A DNA stretch of 64,000 nt from Bacteroidales bacterium (GCA_009785505.1 WQWA01000001.1:1-64000); one strand, 5' to 3'; positions 40,569 through 50,113 are shown, counted from the first letter of the stretch. A program made the numbers and translations. The notes: generated by a model from the letters alone, not told the origin.

Positions 40569-42989
40569 ATGAGACACCTATATTTTAAAGAAATCTCAAT
40601 GTTTTTCTCGTCTGTGATGGGATACTTGGTTATTGCGGTATTTCTTTTGCTGACCGGATTGTTTTTGTTTGTTTTTCCATCGAATTACAACATTTTTAAC
40701 TTCGGTTTTGCCACGTTGGATGCGTTTTTTGCGATGGCGCCGATGATTTTTTTATTCTTAATTCCGGCAATCACGATGCGAAGTTTTTCGGAAGAACGAC
40801 GCACGGGCTCTATTGAAATTTTAATGACCAAACCACTGAGTGATTTTCAAATCGTCATGGCGAAATATTTGGCGTGTATAACTTTGTTGATTTTGGCTTT
40901 AATTCCGACTTTGACCTACGTTTATACCGTTCAACAGCTCAGCCAAATCGGCAATGTAGACATGGGTGGAATTTGGGGCTCATATCTCGGCTTGCTCTTT
41001 ATTGGCGGGGCATTCACGGCTATCGGAATTTTTCTTTCGGCAGTTTCAAAAAATCAAATTGTAGCGTTTATTTTAGGGGTGATTGTGAGCGGATTTATGC
41101 TATTCGGATTTAATCTCATTGGCGGATTCTTTGGGCGTTATGAAACGTTTGTGCAGGATTTAGGAATGAGCATTCATTACACTTCGATGAGTCGTGGTGT
41201 GATTGATATTGGAGATGTGACGTATTTTTTGGGTGTTAGTGCATTATTTATTGCATTAACGTTAAATCAATTGCAAGCACAAAAAAAATCGCTAAAAAAA
41301 CGCATCATTTTTTTTGGAAAAGTTTTGGTCTGTGTCATTATCGCAAACATTGCAGTATCATTCACTTTCCTGCGCCTAGACTTGACTACCGAAAGACGGC
41401 ATACCTTGCACGAAAACACACGATATCTGCTCCGAAATTTAGATGATGAGGTACGTTTTATAATTTATCTCGACGGTGATTTGCCTCCGGGTTTTAGGCG
41501 TTTGAGAAACGCAACGCGCGATATGTTGGAAGAATTTCGCGCTCGTAATCGCAACGTGCAATTCGAATTTGTAAATTTATACGACATTCGAAACGAGCAA
41601 GAGCGAGGTCGAAAATCATTGGAATTGCGACAACGAGGTATTGAGCCGATAAGTGTAGATATTAGGGAAAGAGGAGGTATGTCTCGACGACTGATTTTCC
41701 CTGTAGCGGAAGTGGTTTTTCAAGGCGATACATTAGTTGCGGAATTGTTGCGGTCGCAGGTCGGACTTTCGTCGGACGAAGTGCTCAATAACTCTATTCA
41801 AACGCTGGAATACCAACTGACATCAACAATTTACATGCTCACACAAACCGAACGAAAAACGGTGGCATTCATTGACGGGTACGGCAAAGCAAATGCATTT
41901 GAAACGTTGGAGGCGATGTGGGCATTAGGTGGTTTTTATGATGTTGAGCGTGTGCGAATTAATCAAGATCCGTTGACTTTATTGAGGTTTTGTGAAGAAA
42001 TCAATGATTTTGTGCCGAGATACGATGCGATTATTATCGTCCGTCCGAGACTCCGTGCTTCGGATATTGATATGTGGACGATCGATCAGTTCATCATGCG
42101 TGGCGGAAGAGTGCTTTGGGCTTTGGAAGCAAGCGATGCCTCGATAGACTCTTTACGTGGTCGCGAAGAACAATTTGCGTTGGCGTTTGAGCATGGCTTC
42201 AACGAAATGTTGTTTCGCCACGGCGTGAGAGTAAACTCAAATATAATTGCAGATTTAGTTTCGGGCTCTGTACCGGTGGTCACCGGGCATATCGGCGACC
42301 GACCACAAACCGAATTTCTCCCATGGCCGTTTTTGCCCATTTTGATATCACAAAATCAGCATCCGATAGTCAAAAATTTGAACCCCATTCGTGCCGAATT
42401 TGTTTCATCAATTGATACCTTGGAAAACGATATTCAAAAAAGCATTCTTTTGACAACTTCGCCATACACGCGAATAATGGGTATTCCGGCGATTGTCAAT
42501 TTCGACCTTTTGAGCCGGCGTCCGAATATAGATCAATTTCAAAGAGGAATGCTTCCGGTCGCTGTACTTCTGGAAGGCTCGTTCGAATCACATTTCACAC
42601 ACCGCATGGCACGAGGTTTAGAACGCATTGATATTCCAATGAAACATCAAAGTGTTCCCACAAAAATGATTGTAATTTCGGATGCCGACATTATCACCAA
42701 TCGCTACCATTTTGAACATAGAGAGCCCTTTCCGATGGGTTTCGATCCTTACAGCAGACAAATTTTCGACAATCAAACATTTTTTGTGAATGCCGTAAAT
42801 TATTTGTTGGATGGAACATTTTTATTGGACTTGCGAGCAAGAACCGTAGTTTTACGACTACTCGACAGACAGCGTATCGAACAAGAACGAAACAAATGGC
42901 TATTGTTGATTTTGGGACTACCAACCGCATTGGTTATTCTGTCTGCCGTAGGATTTATGGGGTATCGGAGATGGCGATATGCAAGGTAG
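40569..42989 (+). CDS. Fused GldF-GldG gliding-motility ABC transporter protein
   Basis: An 806-residue protein. Residues about 1-235 are an ABC-2-type permease with six helices, like GldF (MRHLYFKEISMFFSSVMGYLV; MRSFSEERRTGSIEILMTKPLSDFQIV). A transmembrane helix near 245-265 is followed by the GldG part: LDLTTERRHTLHENTRYLLRNLDDEV and a large periplasmic, beta-rich domain (VAFIDGYGKANAFETLEAMW), with a closing helix (LILGLPTALVILSAVGFMGYRRW). Fused GldFG occurs in several Bacteroidota. It functions with the ATPase GldA, which is not in this window; required for gliding in Flavobacterium. Presence does not prove motility. Confidence 0.9.
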   Translation: MRHLYFKEISMFFSSVMGYLVIAVFLLLTGLFLFVFPSNYNIFNFGFATLDAFFAMAPMIFLFLIPAITMRSFSEERRTGSIEILMTKPLSDFQIVMAKYLACITLLILALIPTLTYVYTVQQLSQIGNVDMGGIWGSYLGLLFIGGAFTAIGIFLSAVSKNQIVAFILGVIVSGFMLFGFNLIGGFFGRYETFVQDLGMSIHYTSMSRGVIDIGDVTYFLGVSALFIALTLNQLQAQKKSLKKRIIFFGKVLVCVIIANIAVSFTFLRLDLTTERRHTLHENTRYLLRNLDDEVRFIIYLDGDLPPGFRRLRNATRDMLEEFRARNRNVQFEFVNLYDIRNEQERGRKSLELRQRGIEPISVDIRERGGMSRRLIFPVAEVVFQGDTLVAELLRSQVGLSSDEVLNNSIQTLEYQLTSTIYMLTQTERKTVAFIDGYGKANAFETLEAMWALGGFYDVERVRINQDPLTLLRFCEEINDFVPRYDAIIIVRPRLRASDIDMWTIDQFIMRGGRVLWALEASDASIDSLRGREEQFALAFEHGFNEMLFRHGVRVNSNIIADLVSGSVPVVTGHIGDRPQTEFLPWPFLPILISQNQHPIVKNLNPIRAEFVSSIDTLENDIQKSILLTTSPYTRIMGIPAIVNFDLLSRRPNIDQFQRGMLPVAVLLEGSFESHFTHRMARGLERIDIPMKHQSVPTKMIVISDADIITNRYHFEHREPFPMGFDPYSRQIFDNQTFFVNAVNYLLDGTFLLDLRARTVVLRLLDRQRIEQERNKWLLLILGLPTALVILSAVGFMGYRRWRYAR

Positions 42990-42990
42990 T

Positions 42991-43440
42991 TTAATTGCAA
43001 CTGCAATTTACCCACTCGTTATCAAAAGTTGCATTATATTTTTTGTAGAAATTGATTGCCGGCTCGTTCCATTCAAGGACTTGCCACACGATGCCATTTA
43101 ATTTTTTTTCATGCATCTCTTCAAGCAATCGCTCAAATAACATGGCGCCCAAGCCTTTTCCGCGCATAGATTCCGTTACAACAATATCTTCCAAATACAT
43201 GCGCTGTCCTTTCCATGTGCTGTATCGGATGTAGTAAAGAGCAAAACCCGCAATTACGCCGTCTATCTCGGCAACAAAAGCCCACCACACAGGTTGTTTT
43301 CCAAAGCCACTTTCTTCAAAGTGCTCTAAGGTTACGGTTACTTCATCGCGAGCTCTTTCGTATTCTGCTAACTCTTGTATCAGTTCCAAAATTCGAGGGC
43401 AGTCTTCTTTTTCGGCTTTTCGAATGACTATTTGTTGCAT
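42991..43440 (-). CDS. GNAT-family N-acetyltransferase (SSAT-like)
   Basis: A 149-residue protein, start MQQIVIRKAEKEDCPRILELIQELAEYE, acetyl-CoA motif MYLEDIVVTESMRGKGLGAMLFERLL, then VLEWNEPAINFYKKYNA. This arrangement is close to spermidine/spermine or thialysine acetyltransferases. Polyamine substrate is possible, not shown. Its stop abuts the gldFG stop in convergent orientation; it shares a divergent promoter with the porin gene. Confidence 0.88.
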   Translation of the reverse strand: MQQIVIRKAEKEDCPRILELIQELAEYERARDEVTVTLEHFEESGFGKQPVWWAFVAEIDGVIAGFALYYIRYSTWKGQRMYLEDIVVTESMRGKGLGAMLFERLLEEMHEKKLNGIVWQVLEWNEPAINFYKKYNATFDNEWVNCSCN

Positions 43441-43479
43441 AATTTTTATGATTTGGTTAAAGATACGTTTTGAGATTTT

Positions 43480-43514
43480 TTTGCAAAGATACGATTTTTT
43501 TGTATCTTTGCAAT
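43480..43514. promoter_or_regulatory. Interlocked divergent promoters of the GNAT and porin genes
   Basis: Rightward: TTTG (43480-43483), N19, TATCTTTG (43503-43510). Leftward: ATTG (43514-43511), N19, TATCTTTG (43491-43484). The region is a perfect 12-bp inverted repeat (TTGCAAAGATAC / GTATCTTTGCAA), so both promoters have the same -7 box and their elements overlap head to head. Confidence 0.85.
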
Positions 43515-43605
43515 ACTTAAATGTGAAAAGAACTAAAAGCTATGCATTGTTATTTTGGGGTTATTTATCTCACAAATTAAATTACAAAAATAAAAAAAAT
43601 TCTGC

Positions 43606-45012
43606 ATGAAAAAAATCACACTTACATTTATAATGTTCATCTTATTGGTGGCAAATTCCTCAGCGCAGAAGGCTGATTCGATATCTCTTGAACAATTGAA
43701 GCAAAGAATTGAAAATCTTGAAAGCAGACAGCGGACAGCACAACGAGTAACCATTTCGGGCTATATTCAGGTTCAATATCAGCACGGACAATCCGAAGCC
43801 GACCACATAAATTTTAGATTCAACAGAGGAAACAGCTTCGAAAACAATCCTTACTATCCGGGTACCTCAATTTACAAAGAAAGAGATGGATTCAGTCGTT
43901 TCGGCGTTCGCCGTGGACGTCTCAGAGTTGCCTGGGACGATCGCTTTGCTCGAGCTGTAATTCAACTAAATGCAACAGAAGCCGGCGTTTCTGCTATTGA
44001 TGCCTTTTTGGACTTGAGAGATGTTTGGTCTGGAAGCCAGTCGTTTTTTAGAATGGGGCTTTTCGATCGTTATTTTGGTTTTGAAAACTCGTTTTCTTCG
44101 AGAAATCGTGAATCGCCCGAGCGTTCCCGTATTGTTCAAACGATTCTTCCGGGTGTGACAGATATAGGCTGTATGCTTACGCTGCAGGCTTCTGAAACTT
44201 CGCCATGGAGCATCTTAAAAATGCAGCTTAGTTTAGTGTCCGGAAATGGCTCCCAACGACCAGTAGATAGCCGTATGGATTTTATCGGGCGTTTGTCGGC
44301 AAATAAGAACTTTAACAATCGGGTATCGCTATCCGGCGGCACTTCGATATATTTAGGAGGTGTACGTTCTATGGATAGTGCGGTTTATGTAATGGAAAAT
44401 AACAGATTTGTGTTGGAAAGCAGCACACCTCAAAATATTGGCCGCATGATGAACCGCCGATATTTTGGATTCGATGCACAACTTCGTGTAGAGACGCCTC
44501 TCGGGACTACTCGACTGCAAGCCGAATATATTTTCGGACAACATCCGGGCAACAGCGAAGGTGCTTACTCTTTCCTATTTAACGCCGGCAACATGCCGAC
44601 GGGACCGGTTTATATGCGCCATATCAGCGGTGGCTATGTGAAACTGATGCAGGATTTGGGTAGATTGCCCATCACCTTACTATTAAAATACGACTGGTAT
44701 AATCCCAACACAAGAATTTCGGGCAGCAACATTGGAGCTCCCGGATCCGGAACGGAAACTGCTCCTCCGTTCAACAACAATTTTTCAGCACCTTGGCGTA
44801 ATGGCAATGTTGCCATAAGCACCTTAGGGCTTGGTGCAAGTTGGAGTATCAATGATGTGCTCAGGCTAACTGCCTACTACGAAATTGTTCGTAATGAAAC
44901 ATCACGCCATCTCACAAATATAAGAAATGCGGAAGGGCAGATTCTAATGTATGGCTACGAAGGTATTCGTCCGGCCAATGTGTTTACACTGCGTTTGCAA
45001 TATCGATATTAG
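43606..45012 (+). CDS. Outer membrane porin (OprP/OprO-like)
   Basis: A 468-residue protein with a signal peptide (LTFIMFILLVANSSAQ), a short coiled segment (SLEQLKQRIENLESRQ), then a beta-barrel: ISGYIQVQYQHGQ, RFGVRRGRLRVAWDDRFARAVIQLN, and a terminal strand ending in aromatic residues (FTLRLQYRY). Matches phosphate-selective porin O/P-like proteins of Bacteroidota. Substrate not predicted. A leader of about 90 nt separates the promoter and the ATG. Confidence 0.85.
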   Translation: MKKITLTFIMFILLVANSSAQKADSISLEQLKQRIENLESRQRTAQRVTISGYIQVQYQHGQSEADHINFRFNRGNSFENNPYYPGTSIYKERDGFSRFGVRRGRLRVAWDDRFARAVIQLNATEAGVSAIDAFLDLRDVWSGSQSFFRMGLFDRYFGFENSFSSRNRESPERSRIVQTILPGVTDIGCMLTLQASETSPWSILKMQLSLVSGNGSQRPVDSRMDFIGRLSANKNFNNRVSLSGGTSIYLGGVRSMDSAVYVMENNRFVLESSTPQNIGRMMNRRYFGFDAQLRVETPLGTTRLQAEYIFGQHPGNSEGAYSFLFNAGNMPTGPVYMRHISGGYVKLMQDLGRLPITLLLKYDWYNPNTRISGSNIGAPGSGTETAPPFNNNFSAPWRNGNVAISTLGLGASWSINDVLRLTAYYEIVRNETSRHLTNIRNAEGQILMYGYEGIRPANVFTLRLQYRY

Positions 45013-45019
45013 TTTATTG

Positions 45020-45113
45020 CTCGTCATTGCGAGCCCCTCGGCTTTGCTCGGGATAAACTCCGCGAAGCAATCTATATTGCTTGCTTCGGCACGCTGTGCC
45101 TCGCAATGACGAG
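45020..45113. repeat. Intergenic palindromic element, CGTCATTGCGAG family
   Basis: Ends CTCGTCATTGCGAG (45020-45033) and CTCGCAATGACGAG (45100-45113), inner inverted parts CCTCGGCTTTGCTCGG and GCGAAGC...GCTTCGG. Full-size relative of the element inserted in murG. Confidence 0.85.
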
Positions 45114-45141
45114 TCGATTCGACTTTTGAGACAGCCCTTTC

Positions 45142-47718
45142 CTACAACGGAAAGAAAATAGCATTCATAAGCATTCTCGTTGTACCAAACCAATGACCTC
45201 GGAAAACAGGCTCGTCGACAAAGAAAACCAAACGTGGAAATGTTATCACTGCCGGTGTATTGGCAATTTGACTTAACAAATCCGACCGTATATGACCGCC
45301 CATAAGTGGATTGGGTAAGTAGGAAACCGGAACACTGAACGGCGTTGGTGCTCTAAAGATAGTAGTCGATTCTCTCAACGATGGGATTGTATTGGTCAGA
45401 ATACCATAGCCGATCGGCGATGTGCGATCAAGCCTGCTTTCCAGAATAACTCCCGGAATCCGTGCCGCACCTCGACGGCCGCCAAAAGGACGATCAACAA
45501 ACGGTAAAAATACATTATCCTGTTGGGTAGAAACCTGTGCTCTTTCTACTTCTACGGTTTCGATGTTGATGTTGGGTATGTTGATTCTATTCACAGTTCT
45601 CCAGCCTTCGCCAACAGCAATGATTGTTCCTCCGGCTTGATGCCAAGCTCTGAGAGCACTGAGGGCTTCCTCATTGAAGTTATAATTGCCATGCAAGATA
45701 ATCGTGTTGTATCGCAGCAAAGCTCTCGCAGTTACACGATTATATTCTAAGAGAGTTAAAGGTATCTGCAGGCGTTGATCGAAGAGATGCCATATCGTAC
45801 CTATTCCGGTAAAATTTCCGCCGCCGCCGAAGATAATTGCTGTGTTAGGTTTTCTCATATCGCGGAAATTACGTCCGCCTAAATCAAAATCAGGACCCAG
45901 ACTGGTAGATACCGGATACACCGTTATTCCTGTTTCCGGTGCCCATTTCTGCAGTACGGCATAAATTTCTTCCGGCGTGCGGAACTGATCGGCAACGGGC
46001 ACCATCACTGTGCCATGATCAAAGAAAACATCCCTGCCGTCGATCTGCATGCGGAATGGTCTGACTGCAGATTTTATACGGATGCCGGCATCCTGCAAAT
46101 GATAGATGAGCCTGACAGAAAAAAATTCACTTACATTGAAAAGATAGGCATAGTCGCTTTTTCCAAGTACACTTCCTTGTATGTCCGGAAATTCGGTTAC
46201 TCGTTCTCCTACAAGCCCTCTGACGTTGTTGAGTTCAGCATAATGAAGGTTGAAGGCTAAAGGAAGTGTCCATGCTGTAACATCAAAAAACACAGTGTCC
46301 GGAAGATCGGTTGTTCTTTCCATTATGGCTTTAAGTAACCGATATTCATTTTGTTGCGAGGGGATTACAAGTGCATAATCCGGCTCAAAAGAGCGACCGC
46401 CGATTGTGATAGGTCTCTCTAATCGGTGCATTTCTATTTCAAACTGGTTCAGTATTTTGAAGAACTCATAATCTATTTGACGAGTTTTCGGAGATCCAAA
46501 CACATAACCTTGTATAGGGTCACGGCTTGCCATTCGTAATGCTTCACGATAAGCGTTGCGTGTGTAGTCCAACAACTGAGTCCGCATAGCAATACCTGCT
46601 CTAATTGCAGAAAAAGACACATAGGATTGATTGCGTATACCCGAAGCAAAACTTTGAATTAATCCATTGTCTCGTTCTTGAAAAAAGCCGCGAGAAGAAG
46701 CCTGTTCGTACAAAATTCCGATTGCACCGAGAAAATCAGGAAAACAGCCGCCTCTGCCGGGATAAAAATCATCGAAAACTTCTCGACTAAAAAAGAGGGT
46801 TCCGGTTTGCTCCATTGCTTCTGCATGAAATTTGGCGATCTGCCGGGTTACTTCCCAGTTTGTTGACGGAATTAACGGATGCGTTCGTGTGATTACTCCG
46901 GGAGAGAAAAAGTAGTTTGCCGAAGTCCCATGTTCATGAAAGTCATTAACCATCGTTGGACGCCATCTGAAGTAGAAAGCCGTTCTTCCTTGGCTTTCGG
47001 GCATTTGCACCGGAAGCCAATCACGGTTCAGATCAAACCAGTAATGATTTGTACGGCTATTGGGTGCCGGCTCATTAAATTCTCGATGCAGCGGGTTGGT
47101 TACCGGTGTAAAACTGCGACTGGAATTTACCCAAGTTGAAAAACGCTGAACACCGTCGGGATTAAGCGCAGGTTGAAGTAAAATTACACTGTTTTTTAAT
47201 ATATCATCTATTTCCGGACCTTCGGCTGCAGCTAAAAAGTAAGTCATAATAACAGCCGCATGTACTGCCGATGCTTCGTTTCCGTGAACACTATAGCCCA
47301 ACCATATAACTATGGGCATTTCCTCAATATTCAGAGATCCGGACTGAACAGGATCGGATAATTTCAAATGCCGGGTTCGAATATTTTCCAGATCCGCATG
47401 ATTTTCGGGAGAAGTGATCGTTAGAAAAACAAGTGGGCGTCGCTGAAAAGAATGTCCCGAAGTTTCGAGCTTTATACGCGGTGATTGCGAAGCAACCAGC
47501 CGCACATAAGCAAGCACCTGACAATAGCTCAGATGTTGCTCATCAACTTCAAAACCAAAAAACTCTTTTGGCGTAGTAATGTCGCTGCGAAGCTGAAATT
47601 CTCCCTTAGGAAGGAAATAGGACAAGTCAAATTCTGTTCTGAAGTTACGTTGGGCAACGCCCTGCAGGGTAAACGCCAACATACAAAGAAGTACGATAAT
47701 TTTTTTGTAAGTGATCAT
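45142..47718 (-). CDS. Secreted M14-family zinc carboxypeptidase
   Basis: An 858-residue protein with a signal peptide (IVLLCMLAFTLQGVAQ). Peptidase M14 motifs: zinc-binding GYSVHGNEAS (HxxE), LQPALNPDGVQRF, DLNRDW and DFHEHGTS (third ligand His). The catalytic domain covers about residues 50-400; the C-terminal ~450 residues contain a glutamine-amidotransferase-like fold (TIIAVGEGW). No T9SS tail is obvious. It would release amino acids from peptide C-termini outside the cell and fits the proteolytic genes downstream. Own promoter, divergent from the protease operon. Confidence 0.9.
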   Translation of the reverse strand: MITYKKIIVLLCMLAFTLQGVAQRNFRTEFDLSYFLPKGEFQLRSDITTPKEFFGFEVDEQHLSYCQVLAYVRLVASQSPRIKLETSGHSFQRRPLVFLTITSPENHADLENIRTRHLKLSDPVQSGSLNIEEMPIVIWLGYSVHGNEASAVHAAVIMTYFLAAAEGPEIDDILKNSVILLQPALNPDGVQRFSTWVNSSRSFTPVTNPLHREFNEPAPNSRTNHYWFDLNRDWLPVQMPESQGRTAFYFRWRPTMVNDFHEHGTSANYFFSPGVITRTHPLIPSTNWEVTRQIAKFHAEAMEQTGTLFFSREVFDDFYPGRGGCFPDFLGAIGILYEQASSRGFFQERDNGLIQSFASGIRNQSYVSFSAIRAGIAMRTQLLDYTRNAYREALRMASRDPIQGYVFGSPKTRQIDYEFFKILNQFEIEMHRLERPITIGGRSFEPDYALVIPSQQNEYRLLKAIMERTTDLPDTVFFDVTAWTLPLAFNLHYAELNNVRGLVGERVTEFPDIQGSVLGKSDYAYLFNVSEFFSVRLIYHLQDAGIRIKSAVRPFRMQIDGRDVFFDHGTVMVPVADQFRTPEEIYAVLQKWAPETGITVYPVSTSLGPDFDLGGRNFRDMRKPNTAIIFGGGGNFTGIGTIWHLFDQRLQIPLTLLEYNRVTARALLRYNTIILHGNYNFNEEALSALRAWHQAGGTIIAVGEGWRTVNRINIPNINIETVEVERAQVSTQQDNVFLPFVDRPFGGRRGAARIPGVILESRLDRTSPIGYGILTNTIPSLRESTTIFRAPTPFSVPVSYLPNPLMGGHIRSDLLSQIANTPAVITFPRLVFFVDEPVFRGHWFGTTRMLMNAIFFPL

Positions 47719-47741
47719 AATTAGTATTGCTTTTGACTGTG

Positions 47742-47749
47742 CAAAGATA
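47742..47749 (-). promoter_or_regulatory. M14 carboxypeptidase -7 box
   Basis: The minus strand reads TATCTTTG, 23 nt before the ATG. No good -33 element was seen. Confidence 0.55.
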
Positions 47750-47779
47750 AGTATTTTTTTTCAAATCGCATTTATAAAT

Positions 47780-47810
47780 TTTGATAATTCAAAAAAATGT
47801 TGTATATTTG
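47780..47810 (+). promoter_or_regulatory. Promoter of the leader RNA / protease operon
   Basis: TTTG (47780-47783), 19-nt spacer, TATATTTG (47803-47810): full match to the consensus. Predicted start near 47817, about 318 nt before the first gene. Confidence 0.85.
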
Positions 47811-47816
47811 CACTTC

Positions 47817-48072
47817 GATTGGTCAATTCCTTGTCTATGAATAGATATTTCCATGATTCCCATTTCTGCATTGTCACCTATTTGGCAGTAAGAAGGTTTT
47901 GTATTGATTCTAGTTTGGGTGGCATGAGTGCTGTCGGTTATTTATTCACTGATCTACCCCCCCCACCTACAAACTTAACAGTCAGAAAGTTAGGAGGTTT
48001 TTTAAGGTTTTTCGTATTATCAATTTTTTGTGATCAATTCCCGCAACCCTGTGAAACAGGTTGCGGGTTTTT
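47817..48072 (+). ncRNA. Candidate small RNA or attenuated leader
   Basis: A region of about 256 nt between a strong promoter and an intrinsic terminator. It holds a structured segment around 47911-47977 in which AGTTTGGGTGG pairs with CCACCTACAAACT, and AGTG with CACT inside. Another feature is the direct repeat GGTCAATTCC / GATCAATTCC (at about 47820 and 48032). An open frame crosses this stretch, but it lacks a family and codon character, and I do not call it coding. Could be an sRNA (perhaps 6S-like) or a conditional leader for the operon. No Rfam family was recognised. Confidence 0.55.
48040..48072 (+). terminator. Terminator between the leader and the protease operon
   Basis: CCCGCAACC (48040-48048) pairs with GGTTGCGGG (48059-48067), with a small inner stem TGT/ACA and a one-base bulge, followed by TTTTT. 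It lies 62 nt before the subtilase ATG, so transcription from 47803 must pass it. Confidence 0.85.
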
Positions 48073-48134
48073 CATATGTACTATTAAAAAAGCAAACTAT
48101 ATAAACAAACAAAACATTGAATAAATTTGCAGAA

Positions 48135-50054
48135 ATGAAAATTCCTATTTTTTACAGCCTGTTGATAACCGCAATGATCACAATCATATGCAGTTTCACA
48201 GCACAAGCAACGCCTCAAGGCAACAATCAACGATTTGCATTAGATCGTATACTTGTTGTAACAGAAGCCGGTATGATAAATGCAGACTCACTTCTGAATC
48301 TTAGTATCGCCTTTTCAAAAATTGAATTACTGAATCCGACCAAAACCATTCCCGATGCCAAGGATATCCTTTTGATACATTTGAAAAATCCGGGGCATAA
48401 GGAGATCATTAGAGTTATACAAACTTTAAGCCAAAATCCTATCATTCTTTCTGCAGAGCGGGATTATTATCATTCGGAGAACAGAGTTTTTAACCCTAGA
48501 ACTCCGAACGATCCGAGATATGGTGAGCAATGGCATCTTCCTGCCATACGTGCACCGCAAGCATGGGGCATAACCACCGGCAGCAGAAAAGTGAGGGTTG
48601 GAATTATGGATTCCGGATTGGATATTACGCATCCTGACTTGGTCGACAATCTTTGGGTTAATCCTAATCCTAACCAAACCATTGGCGGTTTTACGTTTAC
48701 AAACGATATTCATGGCTGGTATTTTAATGCCAACAGAGCAGAACCTCCATCGAGCGGTACACACGGCACACATGTGGCAGGTATCGTTGGTGCGGTAGGA
48801 AATAACGGCGTAGGTATTTCGGGCGTCTGCTGGGAAGTGAGTTTGGTGATGTTGGCAATTCGGGGAAGCAGTTCACAAGCCGTTAGAGCGTTAGAGTATG
48901 CAAACTTTCATAATATCCAGATTGCACAAAATAGCTGGGGTGGTTACGGCAACCCTAACCGTGCACTTTACGAGGCTATTCGCAATTACAACGGTTTGTT
49001 TGTAATCAGTGCAGGGAATTCAGCCGGAAATCTTGACATCGTAGGTAATTCGGGCATGCACTATCCTTTGGGTTTTTCGCTTGATGGAGCAGGTTTGCAC
49101 GGCTTTGGACCCGGATTAGACAATATAATTTCAGTAATGGCATCAAATAGTACCGGCGGAAGTTCGGGCAACTTCGGAACAAATCGAGTGATGATTGCTG
49201 CTCCGGGTGTTAGTATCTTGAGTACATACCCTATGCATCAAACAGCACAGGGCGGCTACCGTACAATGACCGGTTCATCTATGGCCGCACCGGTAGTGTC
49301 GGGTGTTGCCGCATTAATGATGTCGGCTCGAATCGAAAATGACCTGCCGCAATTAAGCCCTCAGCAAATCATTAGAATTTTAATGGAAACTGCACGACAG
49401 GTAACCACAGCTGCAAATAGAAACCGTGCCGGAGGAATCGTAGATGCTTATGACGCAGTAAGAATGGCTCTGACTTTTTGTACGGAATGTGAAAACGTCG
49501 GTTGTGCAAAATGTCCATGCGAAATCTGCAACAAAATAGACTGCACAGATATCCACGTTACAGGCATAACGCTTCCACCCACTCTAAATGTAACTGTTGG
49601 CAGCACCCTGCAGCCTTCTGCAACTGTCTTACCGGCCGATGCTACAAACAGAACTATATCGTGGAGTATCAACAATCCGGCCTTAGCAACTATTGACAGC
49701 ATAACGGGCTTAATTACAGGGCTTGCTACAGGTTCTACAGGAATTACTGCCCGCACCAACGACGGAAACCACGTGGCTACGAGCACATTAATCGTTGGCA
49801 CTTCTAATATTGCCGATTTCGAAGAAATCGGCACGTTAAGGATCTATCCGAACCCGGTAACCGATGGCAGATTATTTGTGGAAGTTACGGCTCAACTCGA
49901 AGGTGAAACGATCAGAATTCACGACCTTTCCGGAAGGTTGGTGTTGAGGCAGGTTGCGGTTCGTCCTCGAACGGAAATCAACATTTCGCATTTGCAAGCC
50001 GGTGTTTACATCGTAACAATAGGAAATGTTTCGATCAGGATAGTCAAACAGTAA
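48135..50054 (+). CDS. Subtilisin-like serine protease with Big2 and T9SS sorting domains
   Basis: A 639-residue S8 peptidase with signal peptide. Catalytic Asp in VGIMDSGLDITHPDL, His in HGTHVAGIVGAVGNNG, Ser in GSSMAAPVVSGVAALM. A Cys-rich linker follows (CTECENVGCAKCPCEICNKIDC-like, within residues 455-480), then a Big2 domain (VTGITLPPTLNVTVGSTL ... GLITGLATGSTGITART). The last ~75 residues are a T9SS type A signal (LRIYPNPVTDGRLFVEV ... LQAGVYIVTI). Predicted cell-surface or secreted protease; first gene of the operon. ATG 48135 (MKIPIFYSLLITAMI) is chosen; a close paralogue is at 57802. Confidence 0.95.
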   Translation: MKIPIFYSLLITAMITIICSFTAQATPQGNNQRFALDRILVVTEAGMINADSLLNLSIAFSKIELLNPTKTIPDAKDILLIHLKNPGHKEIIRVIQTLSQNPIILSAERDYYHSENRVFNPRTPNDPRYGEQWHLPAIRAPQAWGITTGSRKVRVGIMDSGLDITHPDLVDNLWVNPNPNQTIGGFTFTNDIHGWYFNANRAEPPSSGTHGTHVAGIVGAVGNNGVGISGVCWEVSLVMLAIRGSSSQAVRALEYANFHNIQIAQNSWGGYGNPNRALYEAIRNYNGLFVISAGNSAGNLDIVGNSGMHYPLGFSLDGAGLHGFGPGLDNIISVMASNSTGGSSGNFGTNRVMIAAPGVSILSTYPMHQTAQGGYRTMTGSSMAAPVVSGVAALMMSARIENDLPQLSPQQIIRILMETARQVTTAANRNRAGGIVDAYDAVRMALTFCTECENVGCAKCPCEICNKIDCTDIHVTGITLPPTLNVTVGSTLQPSATVLPADATNRTISWSINNPALATIDSITGLITGLATGSTGITARTNDGNHVATSTLIVGTSNIADFEEIGTLRIYPNPVTDGRLFVEVTAQLEGETIRIHDLSGRLVLRQVAVRPRTEINISHLQAGVYIVTIGNVSIRIVKQ

Positions 50055-50113
50055 GCTTTACATTAATATACAAAAACGATAAAAAAACCGAATAATAATC
50101 AAAATTGAACAAC

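Noticed and set aside
47711-48124. Open frame of 137 codons before the subtilase
   Set aside because: It runs through a promoter and an intrinsic terminator, has no family features and starts before the likely transcript start.
48122-48129. TAAATTTG box just before the subtilase ATG as a second promoter
   Set aside because: No -33 element at the right distance and it would start transcription at the ATG; most likely chance in AT-rich DNA.
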